Shown: positions 1 through 10,319, counted from the stretch's first letter. The stretch is 64,000 bases of DNA from Cylindrodendrum hubeiense (GCA_014621425.1 JAANBB010000044.1:62001-126000); one strand, 5' to 3'. A program made the numbers and translations. Notes: generated by a model not told the origin, from the letters alone.

Positions 1-1
1 T

Positions 2-757
2 CTGCAGGAGCGGTTTCGCGCCTGGGGCCGGATATTGGCACTCGACAAGAACGACGCGGTGATGGCCATCTCGGACAATACGCATGAGTGTTATCATGAG
101 TTCATCAGAAACATGGACTATTTATTCCAGGAGCTAAACGACGCGGCTCTGACAACCTTTTACACTTCGGAAGCCCGATTTGGTTTCGAGGACCGTGTCG
201 ATCGGATGGTTGAGAATTTGTGGAGTCTGCTGCCAATTCACATGCGGAAACTCACCAAGGAGTGTTGGTATCGAGCTGTCTTGAACGCGGACTGGACGGA
301 TGCCTCCGGTGAGGTGTATGGTACACTGAAATCGAGGTCCCTTGTTTACAAGAGCGGTGATGATGCATCGATGTTGGAGAGTATTCGGCGGAAGGCACAA
401 GCCGACAAGGATATGAGAGCAAAGGAGGAGAAGAGCTTGACAATAAGCCCAGACAGCGAGTACAAATCCAAGATTGCATTTGCCCTGGGAAAATTGATGA
501 AGAAGCTTCACACCATTGCGCGGCTGCACGAAGGCTTCAATTCGCAACCGGTCCCCGTCTTCAGATCATCCACCGACGACACGACGAACGACGATGGTTC
601 ATGGAGGTCATATGTTTTCGGCCTGTACGTGAGTATTACGGGAGCTACAGTCAGACGAAGAACACCGCTATGGAAGGAGATCTGCGGCACTATCAGCACA
701 CAGAGTACTGTTCTTCCATCCACCGCTACAGTTTTGGGGTTGGCCTTTGGAAGGTAG
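2..757 (+). CDS. 5'-truncated hypothetical protein
   Basis: An open frame enters from the left edge (first readable residues LQERFRAWGRIL) and runs to a stop at 755-757. The true start is outside the window. The composition is helical and charged, with no membrane segment. The opening words (ERFRAWGR followed by a helical stretch ending in YLFQEL) resemble the N-terminal HeLo or STAND-type helical domains of fungal incompatibility proteins, but I cannot assign it to that family with confidence. From about 600 onward the frame loses helical character and a GTACGTGAGT donor-like site lies at 626, so the real transcript probably splices there and the last 40 or so residues may be intronic. Function unknown. 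Confidence 0.45.
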   Translation: MQERFRAWGRILALDKNDAVMAISDNTHECYHEFIRNMDYLFQELNDAALTTFYTSEARFGFEDRVDRMVENLWSLLPIHMRKLTKECWYRAVLNADWTDASGEVYGTLKSRSLVYKSGDDASMLESIRRKAQADKDMRAKEEKSLTISPDSEYKSKIAFALGKLMKKLHTIARLHEGFNSQPVPVFRSSTDDTTNDDGSWRSYVFGLYVSITGATVRRRTPLWKEICGTISTQSTVLPSTATVLGLAFGR

Positions 758-920
758 GCCTCTGAACTTCTTTGCAAGGGTGATATTGAACCTAAGCTTT
801 AGAGGTTGGGATTAGCCAAGAGAGGGCTGATCTCGTCAAGATGTGTCACACGCAGTTGGAGGTAGACATGGGAGCAGCACGCAGAGTGGACTCGGTCTTC
901 ATCCCCTTCAGCACTATGGA

Positions 921-2094
921 TCACTCCTGCACGCCCTGGATCAAATTCTTGATGCCTTCGCCCCTCATCGTCTTTTCCCAGGCCTCCGTTGCACTTTCAA
1001 ACGGCACAATGCTGCTTATCAACGGCTTGACAGACACTTTGCCTGAGCCCAACAAGTCGAGAGAGATGTCGTAATCGCCCGGCGCATAGCGAAAGGAGGT
1101 CTTGACAACCATCTCCTTCTCGCACATGGCTCCCATGGGCAGCGTCTGGTCCGGCTTTCCCATGCCTATCTGCACGAAGACGCCGCCTGGTGTTAACGCA
1201 TAGATGCCGGTTTGAGCCGACGACTCGACTCCGGTGCATTCCAACACCACTTCTACTCCGTCGTCGAGATTCATTTCTTTTTCGAATCTCGCCGCATTTT
1301 CTTTCGGTGTCGAGTCGAGGGCAGGGACGAAAGTGGCACAGCCAAGAAACTCCTTTGCGAATTCCAGTTTCTTCTCGTTGATGTCAGCGATGAAGACGGC
1401 TCCAGCGCCAAACGCTTTCGCCGTCGCGGCGACGAGCAGGCCAATCGTCCCGGAGCCGAGGACGAGGACATTTTGGCCGGGCCGCACATCTGCAAGCCGA
1501 ACGCCATGGACTGCAACGCTCAAGGGCTCCACAAGCACAGCCTCCTCCAAGCTCAGAGAGTCAGGGATCTTGTAGGCAAAGTCCTCTGGAATCTTGAAGT
1601 AGCGGGCGAGTGTGCCGTGAGTGTGAGGAGGATCGGCGGCGAACTGCATCTTGGGGCAGAGGTTGTACTTCCCCGCTTTGCACCGATTGCAGCGTCGGCA
1701 CGGGAAGCCCGGTTCGATGGCGACGCGATCGCCTGGTTTGACGGTGGCTACTTCTGAGCCGACCGAGTGGACGATGCCCGAGGCTTCGTGGCCCATGACC
1801 AGAGGCTCTTCCTCGGAAACCTTCCTGGTCACGCCGCCATGCTTCCAGAAATGGACCTAATAGGGTCAGCGCTGGGTCGCGCGACCGCGGGGTGGAGGTC
1901 AACTTACATCGCTACCGCAGACACCAACATACGCGATACGAATCAAGATATCGTGGGGGTCTGTGATTTCGGGGACCGGTCGGTCCTCGAAGCGAGCTTT
2001 ACCGGCACCGGAAAGGAGGCAAGACAGATTCTGGGAGAGTGATCAGCTGTGTCGTGGGTCACTTGGGAACTGGACTGCTGACTTCTGGAGCCAT
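921..2094 (-). CDS. Xylitol/polyol dehydrogenase (zinc medium-chain dehydrogenase)
   Basis: Zinc- and NAD-dependent oxidation of a pentitol or hexitol (xylitol to D-xylulose most likely) in the cytosol, the step that links L-arabinose and D-xylose to the pentose phosphate pathway. Three exons are read: 2094-2083 (MAPE), 2030-1908 (to VGVCGSD) and 1856-921 (from VHFWKHGG), with introns of 52 and 51 nt. Catalytic zinc ligands are visible: Cys in GVCGSD, His-Glu in GHE and the Glu of VEP. The structural-zinc cysteines are present in CRRCNRCKAGKYNLC. The Rossmann motif GSGTIG is followed by Asp in ADINEKK, which favours NAD over NADP. Total length is about 350 residues, normal for the family. The first 12-nt exon rests on a GTCAGC donor and is the least certain part. 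Sorbitol or L-arabitol dehydrogenase are alternatives that sequence alone does not exclude. Confidence 0.85.
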
Positions 2095-3269
2095 ATTCAA
2101 TCAATATCTTATAATGTCTTAGTTTAGAATTGATAATGATAATTTCTTCTTTGTACTGAAAACCATGGACATCGATTGTCAGTTTAAATATGCGCCCTTG
2201 CGGATGCCTCTACTCCGATGACCCCGCGTCTCACGTGTGGCTTGCTTCACGATTACGGGGTGATATCGACGGATGGTAAGACAACCGGGTGGTGACGTCT
2301 ATAAAATGTCGATCTTGATAGTTCGGTCTCTGTCATAGCTTGGGTTAGATTGGCAATCATTGTCAGCCGTATCAGAACCAAGTATTATGTTAAGTCTACA
2401 TTTCAATCCCCGAGCCGATGTGATCGCGAATGGCATCGTCAGAGATTCGTCACAGATTGATCAATTTATATCGTAAAAGCACCTGGAATTTCAAGCGTAA
2501 TATGTTGGATAATTATCCCTATAATTCCTTTGCCATTGGGTTTCGACGCAGAGTTGCAACAAACCCAGTCCAACATTATCGAGCATCGGAGCGCACTGCT
2601 CCGATGCTGCATGGCCAACAGCCGGTCCATGGCTGCCTAAAACAACTACCGGTAGTACGTTCATCTTAACCGTTTTAGGGCCTAACTGTCCGTAGCGGCT
2701 TATGTATCCGATATCCATCCGTGTCTACCGTGGCTGTGGATCCACCCATTCCGCCAACTGAGGCGTCACAAGATCGATCACCAGCTGTCTATCTGGCAAA
2801 GGGTCTTCGCCGCATCCTCTTTGCCAAGTCTACTCACAGTCCACTCAGACAGCTTTAAGGCAAAATAAACCTTGCAATCGCATTTGAATGACTACCAAAG
2901 TCGTCATCCCGCGGGAGTCTATGACAAGGTACCAACCCTTCCCTGCGGCACCCTGTCTATCGGCCATTGTAATATTGTAACGACAACACCAAGGTCTTCC
3001 ACGCCGGGATTGATTTTCTTTAGTTCACATAGGAGACTGTGCTTCATCTCTATCATTTAAGCTAATGATACCCTTGCATTCAAGATAAAATATGCTATAC
3101 ACATAAGATCGGTACATTATTGCCCCGCTTTGCCCTAAGACCGTGAATTCGACCGTGAATTGATTAGGCACCGGTCCCTTTATAACTGCCCTGACAAAAC
3201 CCTTCATCTCGATCTCAATATTTGACTCAATCTTCACCACAACCTTGAACATCAACATCCGATATTTCA
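2095..3269. other. Intergenic region, divergent promoters
   Basis: This lies between the dehydrogenase (minus) and the next gene (plus), so it should contain both promoters. A TATAAAA-like word lies near 2300. No convincing coding sequence, repeat or RNA gene was seen. Confidence 0.5.
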
Positions 3270-4766
3270 ATGTCGCCTGCTCCAATAGTCCACGCCACGT
3301 TCTCTGTAACATCGGGCCACCTTTGCTATGGCGACTTAGAGAACATTCAGGTCGGCGCCTCGACCGATCTCGTCCACGGACTCCCCAGCTTTCCCGCCTT
3401 CACAGGCGGTACTGTCATGGGACACGTGTTGAAGTTCAACGTACCGGCAGAAAATGGAACATGGGCTGCTTTCCAACTCCTAGGCGTCGAGCCGCAGAGT
3501 GGCCCTGAACTCGTCACTGTCGAGTCGCGGCCTATCCGCGGATGGTTCGTATGCCATATGGATACCGACCCAGTCCAGGAGATTGACAAGATCCTTCGCG
3601 TATCTGGCTCACCGTACGAGGAAGACAGCGGAAGCAGGCTGAACAACGACAAGACAAGGGAGGAGGGCGTGCTCGTAATCAATCGGTATGATTGGGGGTA
3701 TTATGCCCACGAGCGAGAAGGGGATGACAAACTAGAGACATTCGAAGACTATGATTTCTCGCTTAACGAATCAGTCGGTCTCGTCGACTACAAACATGCA
3801 AAGGACCAGATCTCGCAATGGAAGGACCAGCATCCACGTGAGAGAGCTACCTCGGATGACGGAATCTGGCTGCGCATTCCCGATGGCGAGTACAAGTTCG
3901 GCCGGTTTGGATACAACGATAAGCGAACTGCAGCCTGCTCCTTCATATTCTTCACAACCAACACCTACTTCACCAAAACGGCTCTCGCCGGAATGCAGCA
4001 CTCACTACGAAAAGACGAGACCAACGAAGAACGCTTTGAACGTAGATTACATGAAGGATTTGATTTCTCCGGAGTAGAATCGATGCGCGAACGGTACACT
4101 CCCCTCACCGACCCGACCAGCACCTCAATCTACCCGCCACCGGATCAATTGCTAGGACCTTACGACCCCAAAGAGCACATCTTTCGGCCTCAGGACATAG
4201 AGGCTATTCATCTCAACTATCCGCACGCACCGCTTCCTCCAATTCCAGGCTACACATACCCACCACGGGTCCCGGCGCCTTTCGTCGAGCTTTGGAAAGA
4301 GGGCACGTTCGATGTCTTGAACGAGTTTGTGCTGGCTTACCTCGAGCACTCTGTCCTTCCGCTTTTGCCAAGTGAGTCACTTGTGTCCTTGGCAGAAACT
4401 TTGTTCCCCAACCATGCGACCAACAAGCGGGTTGACCGATTTGATGCCATTCTCTACACTACCTTCATCGAACCATGTCCACAACCAATCCCTGGCTTTG
4501 AGCCGGGGTATTGCGAAAGTAGGACCAAGGCATTTCTAGCTGCACACTCCAGCCATGACTCTAACGGTGCTTCCGATATTGTTCTGGCTGCAATCTGCCG
4601 AGACATCACTGCTAGGCTCGCGATGATTGTAGACTATTCCACCAACGTTTCGAAGGACAATAATCGTAGCATGATAGTCCCTTCTGATATAAGGTGGTCG
4701 ATCTATAACGGAGAACCACTCGATACACTGGGGTACTCGAGAGTGTTCTGGCTGGGGCGACCCTAG
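3270..4766 (+). CDS. Conserved-looking hypothetical protein, 498 aa
   Basis: A single uninterrupted frame of 498 codons starts at an ATG in a good context (caATGTC) and ends with TAG. I do not recognise the family. There is no signal peptide, no transmembrane segment and no obvious catalytic motif; the protein is acidic, rich in Asp, Glu, Pro and Tyr, with proline-rich stretches around residues 290-345 and a C-terminal part that looks globular. The smooth codon use and the length make it a real gene rather than a chance frame. The last 35 or so codons are partly duplicated 0.75 kb downstream (see the repeat entries). Confidence 0.75.
   Translation: MSPAPIVHATFSVTSGHLCYGDLENIQVGASTDLVHGLPSFPAFTGGTVMGHVLKFNVPAENGTWAAFQLLGVEPQSGPELVTVESRPIRGWFVCHMDTDPVQEIDKILRVSGSPYEEDSGSRLNNDKTREEGVLVINRYDWGYYAHEREGDDKLETFEDYDFSLNESVGLVDYKHAKDQISQWKDQHPRERATSDDGIWLRIPDGEYKFGRFGYNDKRTAACSFIFFTTNTYFTKTALAGMQHSLRKDETNEERFERRLHEGFDFSGVESMRERYTPLTDPTSTSIYPPPDQLLGPYDPKEHIFRPQDIEAIHLNYPHAPLPPIPGYTYPPRVPAPFVELWKEGTFDVLNEFVLAYLEHSVLPLLPSESLVSLAETLFPNHATNKRVDRFDAILYTTFIEPCPQPIPGFEPGYCESRTKAFLAAHSSHDSNGASDIVLAAICRDITARLAMIVDYSTNVSKDNNRSMIVPSDIRWSIYNGEPLDTLGYSRVFWLGRP
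4667..4714 (+). repeat. Copy A of a 48-nt duplicated segment (in the 3' end of the coding region)
   Basis: The segment starting TAGCATGATAGTCCCTTCT lies in the last codons of the unknown gene. It recurs at 5423-5470 with the first 19 nt identical and most of the remaining 29 nt matching; several of the differences are C/T or G/A transitions. Confidence 0.8.
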
Positions 4767-5159
4767 ACCGCTGCTCGGTTTCCTCTACCAGCATTTATTG
4801 TAGCTGTAAGAGATAGAATTCTTGCAAGACAACAGATCTGCCCGTATTTTATATGTTTGTATTCAGATATAAATTATCATTTATTTGTTGTCATTATATT
4901 TTAAAGAGACATCCATAAGTCACAGCCCAGGCGACCTCCACTGGCATCCGCGAGACAATGAGGCCTTGCTTTAATATCTTGGCTCAAAAATAATAGTCAA
5001 ATCAATGCCGACCTACTCACTACAAAGCCCGGTTTCATCGGTTGCATACATGGTGTGTGGCTGTGTTTGTGATTGGCAGGGAGCCACTTTGTCGGGCCAA
5101 CTCAGAGTTCTAGATTGCAGCTCCAGCGATATATGCCATCCAAAACGGCCTTAGGTTTT

Positions 5160-5420
5160 GCAGGATATCAGCCCACTATTTATAGATATCGAAAGAAAAG
5201 CAAGATGATACATATATTATCTTCTTTAAATCATATCTACAGATAATCTTGAGTTTTAATCTGTAATATTATACAAATTATGTTAAGAAACTTATAATAA
5301 TATATTTTAATCATGGTTTTACTAATATTTCTAATACTATTCCGATTATAATCCATTGAGATATAACTATAAGATTTATAACGCTTTAATTATATTATAA
5401 AATCTGTAAAGGACACCTGT
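5160..5420. other. AT-rich tract
   Basis: About 260 nt composed largely of A and T, rich in TATA/TAAT words, without an open frame. It contrasts sharply with the flanking sequence. In Pezizomycotina such islands are commonly repeat-induced-point-mutation (RIP) remains of transposons; no element can be recognised here. Confidence 0.5.
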
Positions 5421-5422
5421 CA

Positions 5423-5470
5423 TAGCATGATAGTCCCTTCTATTATAAGGCGATCGGTCTGTAACGGAGA
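5423..5470 (+). repeat. Copy B, degenerate relic of the upstream gene tail
   Basis: Non-coding copy of 4667-4714, located directly after an AT-rich tract. Homology fades on both sides, although AGGACA also occurs a little upstream in both copies. It is best read as a decayed remnant of a larger duplication of the upstream gene. Confidence 0.7.
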
Positions 5471-5930
5471 AGGAGATGCTGGTTGTTTTACGGGGCCCGC
5501 TCGGCTACATGACAAAGTTTACTGTTGATCACAGAACCCAGTCAAGGCTCAGTTATTAGAAGCACGTAGAGGGGCATATTATCGTGTTTCCCCACTCCTA
5601 TACACTATTGAAAACATCCAAGTCTCCGAGAGTGGTTCGAGGAAGCCCAGTTCGGTTGACACTAGGCATCTTATCCAAGCGCGCAAGTCCAGTTCAAGGG
5701 CTACCTTGTGACGGTTCCAAAATATAAACCCCAACTTTCCGACACAGACGATTGGCCGTAGGCGGAAGAGCGGCACGCTTTACTATAGCGTCGGGAATAT
5801 TCCACCTCTAATGATGGATAATATGGTGGATAATATATATTTGCTAGTGCAACCTACTCTATTCAGCTTCGGAACGGCCCTCCGTTGAAATGGTGACCTT
5901 ATACCCCGCTCACTGGTCCGCTCTCCAACG

Positions 5931-5998
5931 TTGCGCACGAATAGGGCCTCTTGTCACACACATAGTCACTTCATACGGGCTTTGCGCACGAATAGGGC
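5931..5998 (+). promoter_or_regulatory. Two 17-bp direct repeats in the arabinofuranosidase promoter
   Basis: TTGCGCACGAATAGGGC occurs exactly at 5931-5947 and again at 5982-5998, start-to-start spacing 51 bp, roughly 210-275 bp before the arabinofuranosidase ATG. Position, identity and spacing suggest binding sites for an activator, but the word is not a sugar-regulator consensus known to me. Confidence 0.5.
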
Positions 5999-6132
5999 AT
6001 CGTGGAATGGGGCCTCGTGGCATACGCAAGACTGCTATCGTCAACGGAGCTGTTCTGCTTCGGTGGACATCAAAGCTTGTCGTCGAAAGGTTCAAAGCGT
6101 TCACATGTCTTAGTATGTAGCTATTGAGCAGA

Positions 6133-6139
6133 TATAAAA
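6133..6139 (+). promoter_or_regulatory. TATA box of the arabinofuranosidase gene
   Basis: TATAAAA lies 67 bp upstream of the ATG at 6206, a typical distance for a highly inducible fungal secreted-enzyme gene. Confidence 0.5.
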
Positions 6140-6205
6140 TAGCACCAGAAAGACAACGCTCTTAGGATTGCCTGTCCCATCGTTCCTCTATTCAAGTGAT
6201 CAGAT

Positions 6206-7726
6206 ATGTTCCCACAAGGCAACTTCGGACGCGGCTGCGTGTTGGCTCTAGGCCTTGCTGTCACAGGCTCCCTTGTCGCCGCTGGGCCCTGCGACCTATA
6301 CTCCTCGGGCGGTACGCCCTGCATCGCCGCGCACAGCACCACTCGTGCCCTGTACAGCGCCTACGCCGCCCAACTCTACCAGGTGCGACGCGGCTCCGAC
6401 AGTACCACGACCAACATCACGCCGCTGTCGGCTGGTGGTGTCGCCAATGCCGCCGCCCAAGACACCTTCTGCGCTAACACGACGTGCCTCATCACCATCA
6501 TCTACGACCAGTCCGGTCGCGGTAATCACCTCACCCAGGCACCGCCCGGCGGCTTCCAGGGCCCGGAATCCAATGGCTACGACAACCTGGCCAGTGCGAT
6601 TGGCGCGCCGGTGACGCTGAACGGCCAGAAGGCGTACGGCGTCTTCGTATCGCCCGGCACCGGCTACCGCAACAACGCGGCCAGCGGCACAGCGACAGGC
6701 GATGCGGCCGAGGGCATGTACGCGGTCCTCGACGGGACGCACTACAACGGCGGCTGCTGCTTCGACTACGGCAACGCCGAGACCAACAGTCTCGATACGG
6801 GTAACGGCCACATGGAGGCCATCTACTACGGCGACAGCACCAGCTGGGGCTCTGGCGCCGGCAGCGGCCCCTGGATCATGGCCGATCTCGAAAACGGCTT
6901 ATTCTCTGGCTTGAGCTCTGGGAACAACGCTGGCGACCCGTCCATCACCTACCGGTTCGTGAATGCCGTCATCAAAGGAGGGCCGAACCTGTGGGCAATC
7001 CGCGGCTCCAATGCGGCATCCGGCTCGCTGTCGACGTACTACAGCGGCGTGCGTCCATCAGCGTCTGGCTACAACCCCATGAGCAAGGAGGGCGCCATCA
7101 TCCTCGGCATCGGCGGCGACAACAGCGTCAGCGCCCAGGGCACCTTCTACGAGGGCGTCATGACCTCGGGCTATCCGTCCGACGCCACCGAGAACTCGGT
7201 GCAGGCCAACATTGTAGCCGCCAAGTACGCCACCACGTCGTTGACCAGCGGCCCGGCCCTCACCGTCGGGTCCTCGATTTCGCTGCGCGTCACCACGGCC
7301 GGCTACACGACACGCTACCTTGCACACACCGGCACCGCCGTCAACACCCAGGTCGTCTCGTCCTCCAGCACCACGGCCTTGAAGCAGCAGGCAAGCTGGA
7401 CGGTTCGCACCGGCCTGGGCAACAGCGCCTGCTTCTCGTTCGAGTCCGTCGACACCCCCGGCAGCTACATAAGGCACTACGACTTCGCGCTCCTGCTCAA
7501 CGCCGGCGACGGCACCAAGCAGTTCAACGAAGACGCCACTTTCTGCCCGCAGGCCGCCCTCGCCGGGGCGGGTAACTCGATTCGATCCTGGAGCTATCCC
7601 ACCCGCTATTTCCGCCACTATAACAACGTGCTCTACGCCGCGAGCAACGGCGGCGTTCACACCTTCGACCTCGCTACCTCGTTCAACGACGATGTAACGT
7701 GGGTCATCAGCGCCGGCTTTGCTTGA
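6206..7726 (+). CDS. abfB: Secreted alpha-L-arabinofuranosidase B, GH54 with CBM42
   Basis: Releases terminal L-arabinofuranose from arabinan and arabinoxylan outside the cell. The intronless frame encodes 506 residues, the family's usual length of about 500. A signal peptide occupies about residues 1-26 (hydrophobic core LALGLAVTGSLVA) and the mature protein begins near GPCDLYSSGGTPC. The GH54 catalytic domain spans about 27-345 and the arabinose-binding beta-trefoil CBM42 about 350-506. By comparison with Aspergillus AbfB the nucleophile is Glu229 in ADLENG and the acid/base is Asp305 in GIGGDN; their spacing of 76 residues equals that of the reference enzyme. The paired cysteines GGCCFDYG typical of GH54 are present. 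Codon use is strongly GC3-biased relative to neighbours, as in highly expressed genes. The TATA box and two 17-bp repeats lie upstream. Confidence 0.97.
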   Translation: MFPQGNFGRGCVLALGLAVTGSLVAAGPCDLYSSGGTPCIAAHSTTRALYSAYAAQLYQVRRGSDSTTTNITPLSAGGVANAAAQDTFCANTTCLITIIYDQSGRGNHLTQAPPGGFQGPESNGYDNLASAIGAPVTLNGQKAYGVFVSPGTGYRNNAASGTATGDAAEGMYAVLDGTHYNGGCCFDYGNAETNSLDTGNGHMEAIYYGDSTSWGSGAGSGPWIMADLENGLFSGLSSGNNAGDPSITYRFVNAVIKGGPNLWAIRGSNAASGSLSTYYSGVRPSASGYNPMSKEGAIILGIGGDNSVSAQGTFYEGVMTSGYPSDATENSVQANIVAAKYATTSLTSGPALTVGSSISLRVTTAGYTTRYLAHTGTAVNTQVVSSSSTTALKQQASWTVRTGLGNSACFSFESVDTPGSYIRHYDFALLLNAGDGTKQFNEDATFCPQAALAGAGNSIRSWSYPTRYFRHYNNVLYAASNGGVHTFDLATSFNDDVTWVISAGFA

Positions 7727-7921
7727 GTGCTGGTATAAACCCTACGAAGGTATCGACGCACCTCGCGTCGCACCTATTGCATCTCGTACAAATTAGTTCC
7801 CTTCTTTCACTCGTTCTCTATCATTTACATACTTAAATAGTAAAAAGAGGTGAAATAATGTGCAACTCAATTTTATTACAATGCCGGATAAATTCCCATT
7901 GCCCTCGTCCTCGGTGAACGG

Positions 7922-8446
7922 CTAGCCAAAGTCGTACTGTACAACAGCTTCTGCAGACTCTAAATAGAGACTTATTACAACGTCTCCGAGTCTAATATCT
8001 TGTACGCCTTCAATATCGTCCTCTTCTGAGTACTCATTCGACTCGACATTGTTTCGTTCCTTGTCGCTGTGACTCTCGCTTCCCGTGTCGTCTAGGCTTG
8101 GCTCCGGAGATTTATCGTGATTGGGAGGCAATGGAGCCAAACCTAGCTGGGACGGGAAGCGAAAGTCACAGCGTATCGACTTTGATTTTCCATCATCACG
8201 TTTGCTGTTCTTGGCGTCGCTGTTATCCTCGAGGCTAAAATAGGATGCCCCACCTCCAATACCAACCATCATTCCAAATCTGACAGCTCTGAAGCTACGG
8301 AATATATCTTGAGAATAGGCTGCTGGAAGCACTGGGTGTTCCTCGTCTAACATTGCCCATGCGGCGACCAACTCCAGGTTCGGCAAAGGGCATATCCACG
8401 CGACAGTATAGTCATCGTACGTAATTTGTTGAGGAATTTCGGTCAT
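7922..8446 (-). pseudogene. Relic of an NLR-type PNP/UDP-phosphorylase N-terminal domain
   Basis: The 174-residue frame begins with DDYTVAWICPLP and LDEEHPVLP, continues with RFGMMVGIGGG, then DIRLGDVVISL and VVQYDFG, which are the consecutive signature blocks of the nucleoside-phosphorylase-like domain at the front of fungal NACHT/STAND proteins. The block normally found between the first two motifs (about 50 residues, including the HNVVIA-like strand) is missing, a low-complexity acidic and serine-rich insert of about 75 residues separates GIGGG from DIRLGD, and the frame stops directly after YDFG where an intact protein would continue to a NACHT or repeat domain. No downstream domain was found on this strand. 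I therefore treat it as a decayed fragment; a short expressed protein is possible but less likely. Confidence 0.75.
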
Positions 8447-9761
8447 ACTCAGCCTCGTGGAAAAAGTTCATATTAGGATCTAATCTATTATAATCGTCAG
8501 AAATTAGTCAGTTTATTCATAAAGTGGCCATGACCTACCTGTGATAGATGTCCTGCAATGCTGAAATTTGTATCTACTCGGAGTGCTGGTGGGAAAAAGA
8601 GTGGTACGATTACCTGGCGCGGGGTGAACTCTACACTTGACGATTGGCGGGTCACATGTTGGCGGATCAAGCTCGGCTAAAGCGGTTATTCAGTTGATAT
8701 AATGGGTATTATATAGATCTGTAGGATTGGATATAAATTTCTACTGATACAAGAAGCGGCGAATAAGCGTCCTAATCAATGAACAGTTTCTCGATGATTA
8801 TAAACAGGACTCTACGTTTACAGCTCGACGATAGAGTAAGGCTTGTGATAAAAAGCTGTATATGTGGCAGATATATTTTGAACTGCCCCTTTGCCCCAGT
8901 TTGTTGAAGAGGTCATCTTAAAGCTTGTGCTGATAAAGCTCCCGTTGTCGTTCGTTTGCCGTTTTGCCGCTCCAACAACGTATAATATCCAAAGGGGCTT
9001 TCGGTTCTCCAGTATCTCAGCTCAGCCATCGAGACTGCCGAAAAAAGACAAATGCGATACAGAAATAACTGTAGTGGAGAGCAACAAGCTTATCGCTGGG
9101 CTCGGGTTTGACCCGAATATTACCTACTCACTGGCCGATACTAAATGGACGATCCTCGAAAAGATAGGAGAGCTGGTGAGAATGCCCACTTGCAAGGGGC
9201 ATTCTCTATGACGGGGGATAAAACTCCACATAATTCAATTTCTTCGCACTGACTATGCTGGTAGGCGTGGGATGCAGCATGACTTTCGTTTTGGCGACGA
9301 GACGTTTGATTCTGCCGTAGGCTTCTTTGTGTTTTCGTCTGAGCGCTACGTATTTGAGCTGACGAAAGACTCCAATGTTAAACTGGTTGAACACGTTGTC
9401 AGCCGCGATATTGACCGCATCCACCATGATGCAGATACTTTGAGGCGGGTATGGTGGGGTCAACAGGGGCGTTGTTAGCGAGGCGGCCGCTCCCTGTTGC
9501 GGTATCAACGAGTCCAGGTTTGGGCGAGGGCTCCAAATACAATGAGGAAACTGCAAACTCCTGCCCGAGCAATAAATCTATGGCAAAGTTACCTAGCCTA
9601 TGCTAATTCCTGTTGCTATATGATAAGGAGACTGGCATGTTACTCATCGAGCTGGACTACTCAGCGATGGTAGCATGCTGCGGCTGAGGCCCATATTTCC
9701 TTCGGGAGAATTCTGGGCCCTGGGAGGCGCGCCCCCTTTCCTCATGAGACAAGGCCAGCTG

Positions 9762-9788
9762 AGACGGCACAGACGGCACAGACGGCAA
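9762..9788 (+). repeat. Tandem repeat of AGACGGCAC, about three units
   Basis: Three consecutive units AGACGGCAC, AGACGGCAC and AGACGGCAA. Non-coding. Confidence 0.7.
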
Positions 9789-9957
9789 AGGCCCAATGCA
9801 GAAATTTAAGCCTTCAGGCCCATGCATGCATCGAGTAAGTCTCATCGCGCTACGTTGTACAGCATGAATCACTGGCGACGCGTGATAGTTTACTAATGAA
9901 AAAAGAACAAGCCGGCTCAATTGTTGAAAAGTGAGGCTGCACTAATAAGCTACGAAC

Positions 9958-9975
9958 AGGTAGGGCCCATTCCAG
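9958..9975 (+). repeat. 18-bp direct repeat, copy 1
   Basis: AGGTAGGGCCCATTCCAG is repeated exactly at 10302-10319. The flanks are also related (GCACTA then GCTA before, ACTGCACT-like after), so this is a diverged repeat of about 60-70 bp. Confidence 0.65.
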
Positions 9976-10301
9976 GAGCTACAGCGCATTGGCGAATACC
10001 CTCATCCCCAGATCTTTAGGCTGGCAGCCCCCAGAGTTATCATCTTCCCGTTGTAATCTAAGTCGTAACGGCCTTCCAGACTGTCGATCATCCTGATTCT
10101 TATTTATCCATGGTCCGAACTCACTCTCTCTTCAATCCGATTGAATATGGACTAGTCGTGTCTCCTGCAGTTGGCTGGTATTCATAAGGTTTCAAGTCGC
10201 AGTGGGTGAACTCAATTGCTATTGGTGTCTCCAATCTTTGGCTGCAAAGTGGCTTCTAGGCTCATGAGTACTGGAAATTGCCGTTGCACTACATCGCTAA
10301 A

Positions 10302-10319
10302 AGGTAGGGCCCATTCCAG
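10302..10319 (+). repeat. 18-bp direct repeat, copy 2
   Basis: Exact second copy of 9958-9975, 344 bp downstream, in the region before the MFS gene. Confidence 0.65.

Noticed and set aside
1212..1757. Plus-strand frame of 181 codons inside the dehydrogenase
   Set aside because: It lies opposite conserved dehydrogenase motifs and has no recognisable family.
6296..7660. Long reverse-strand frames (6296-6811 and 7058-7660) opposite the arabinofuranosidase
   Set aside because: They are by-products of the strong GC3 bias of the sense gene; they show no domain and their residue content is Gly/Ala/Val/Arg-rich, typical of antisense shadows.
8891..9556. Two frames near 8.9-9.6 kb as possible genes or NLR pieces
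   Set aside because: No motif, poor start contexts, and no splice structure that would join them to a known domain.
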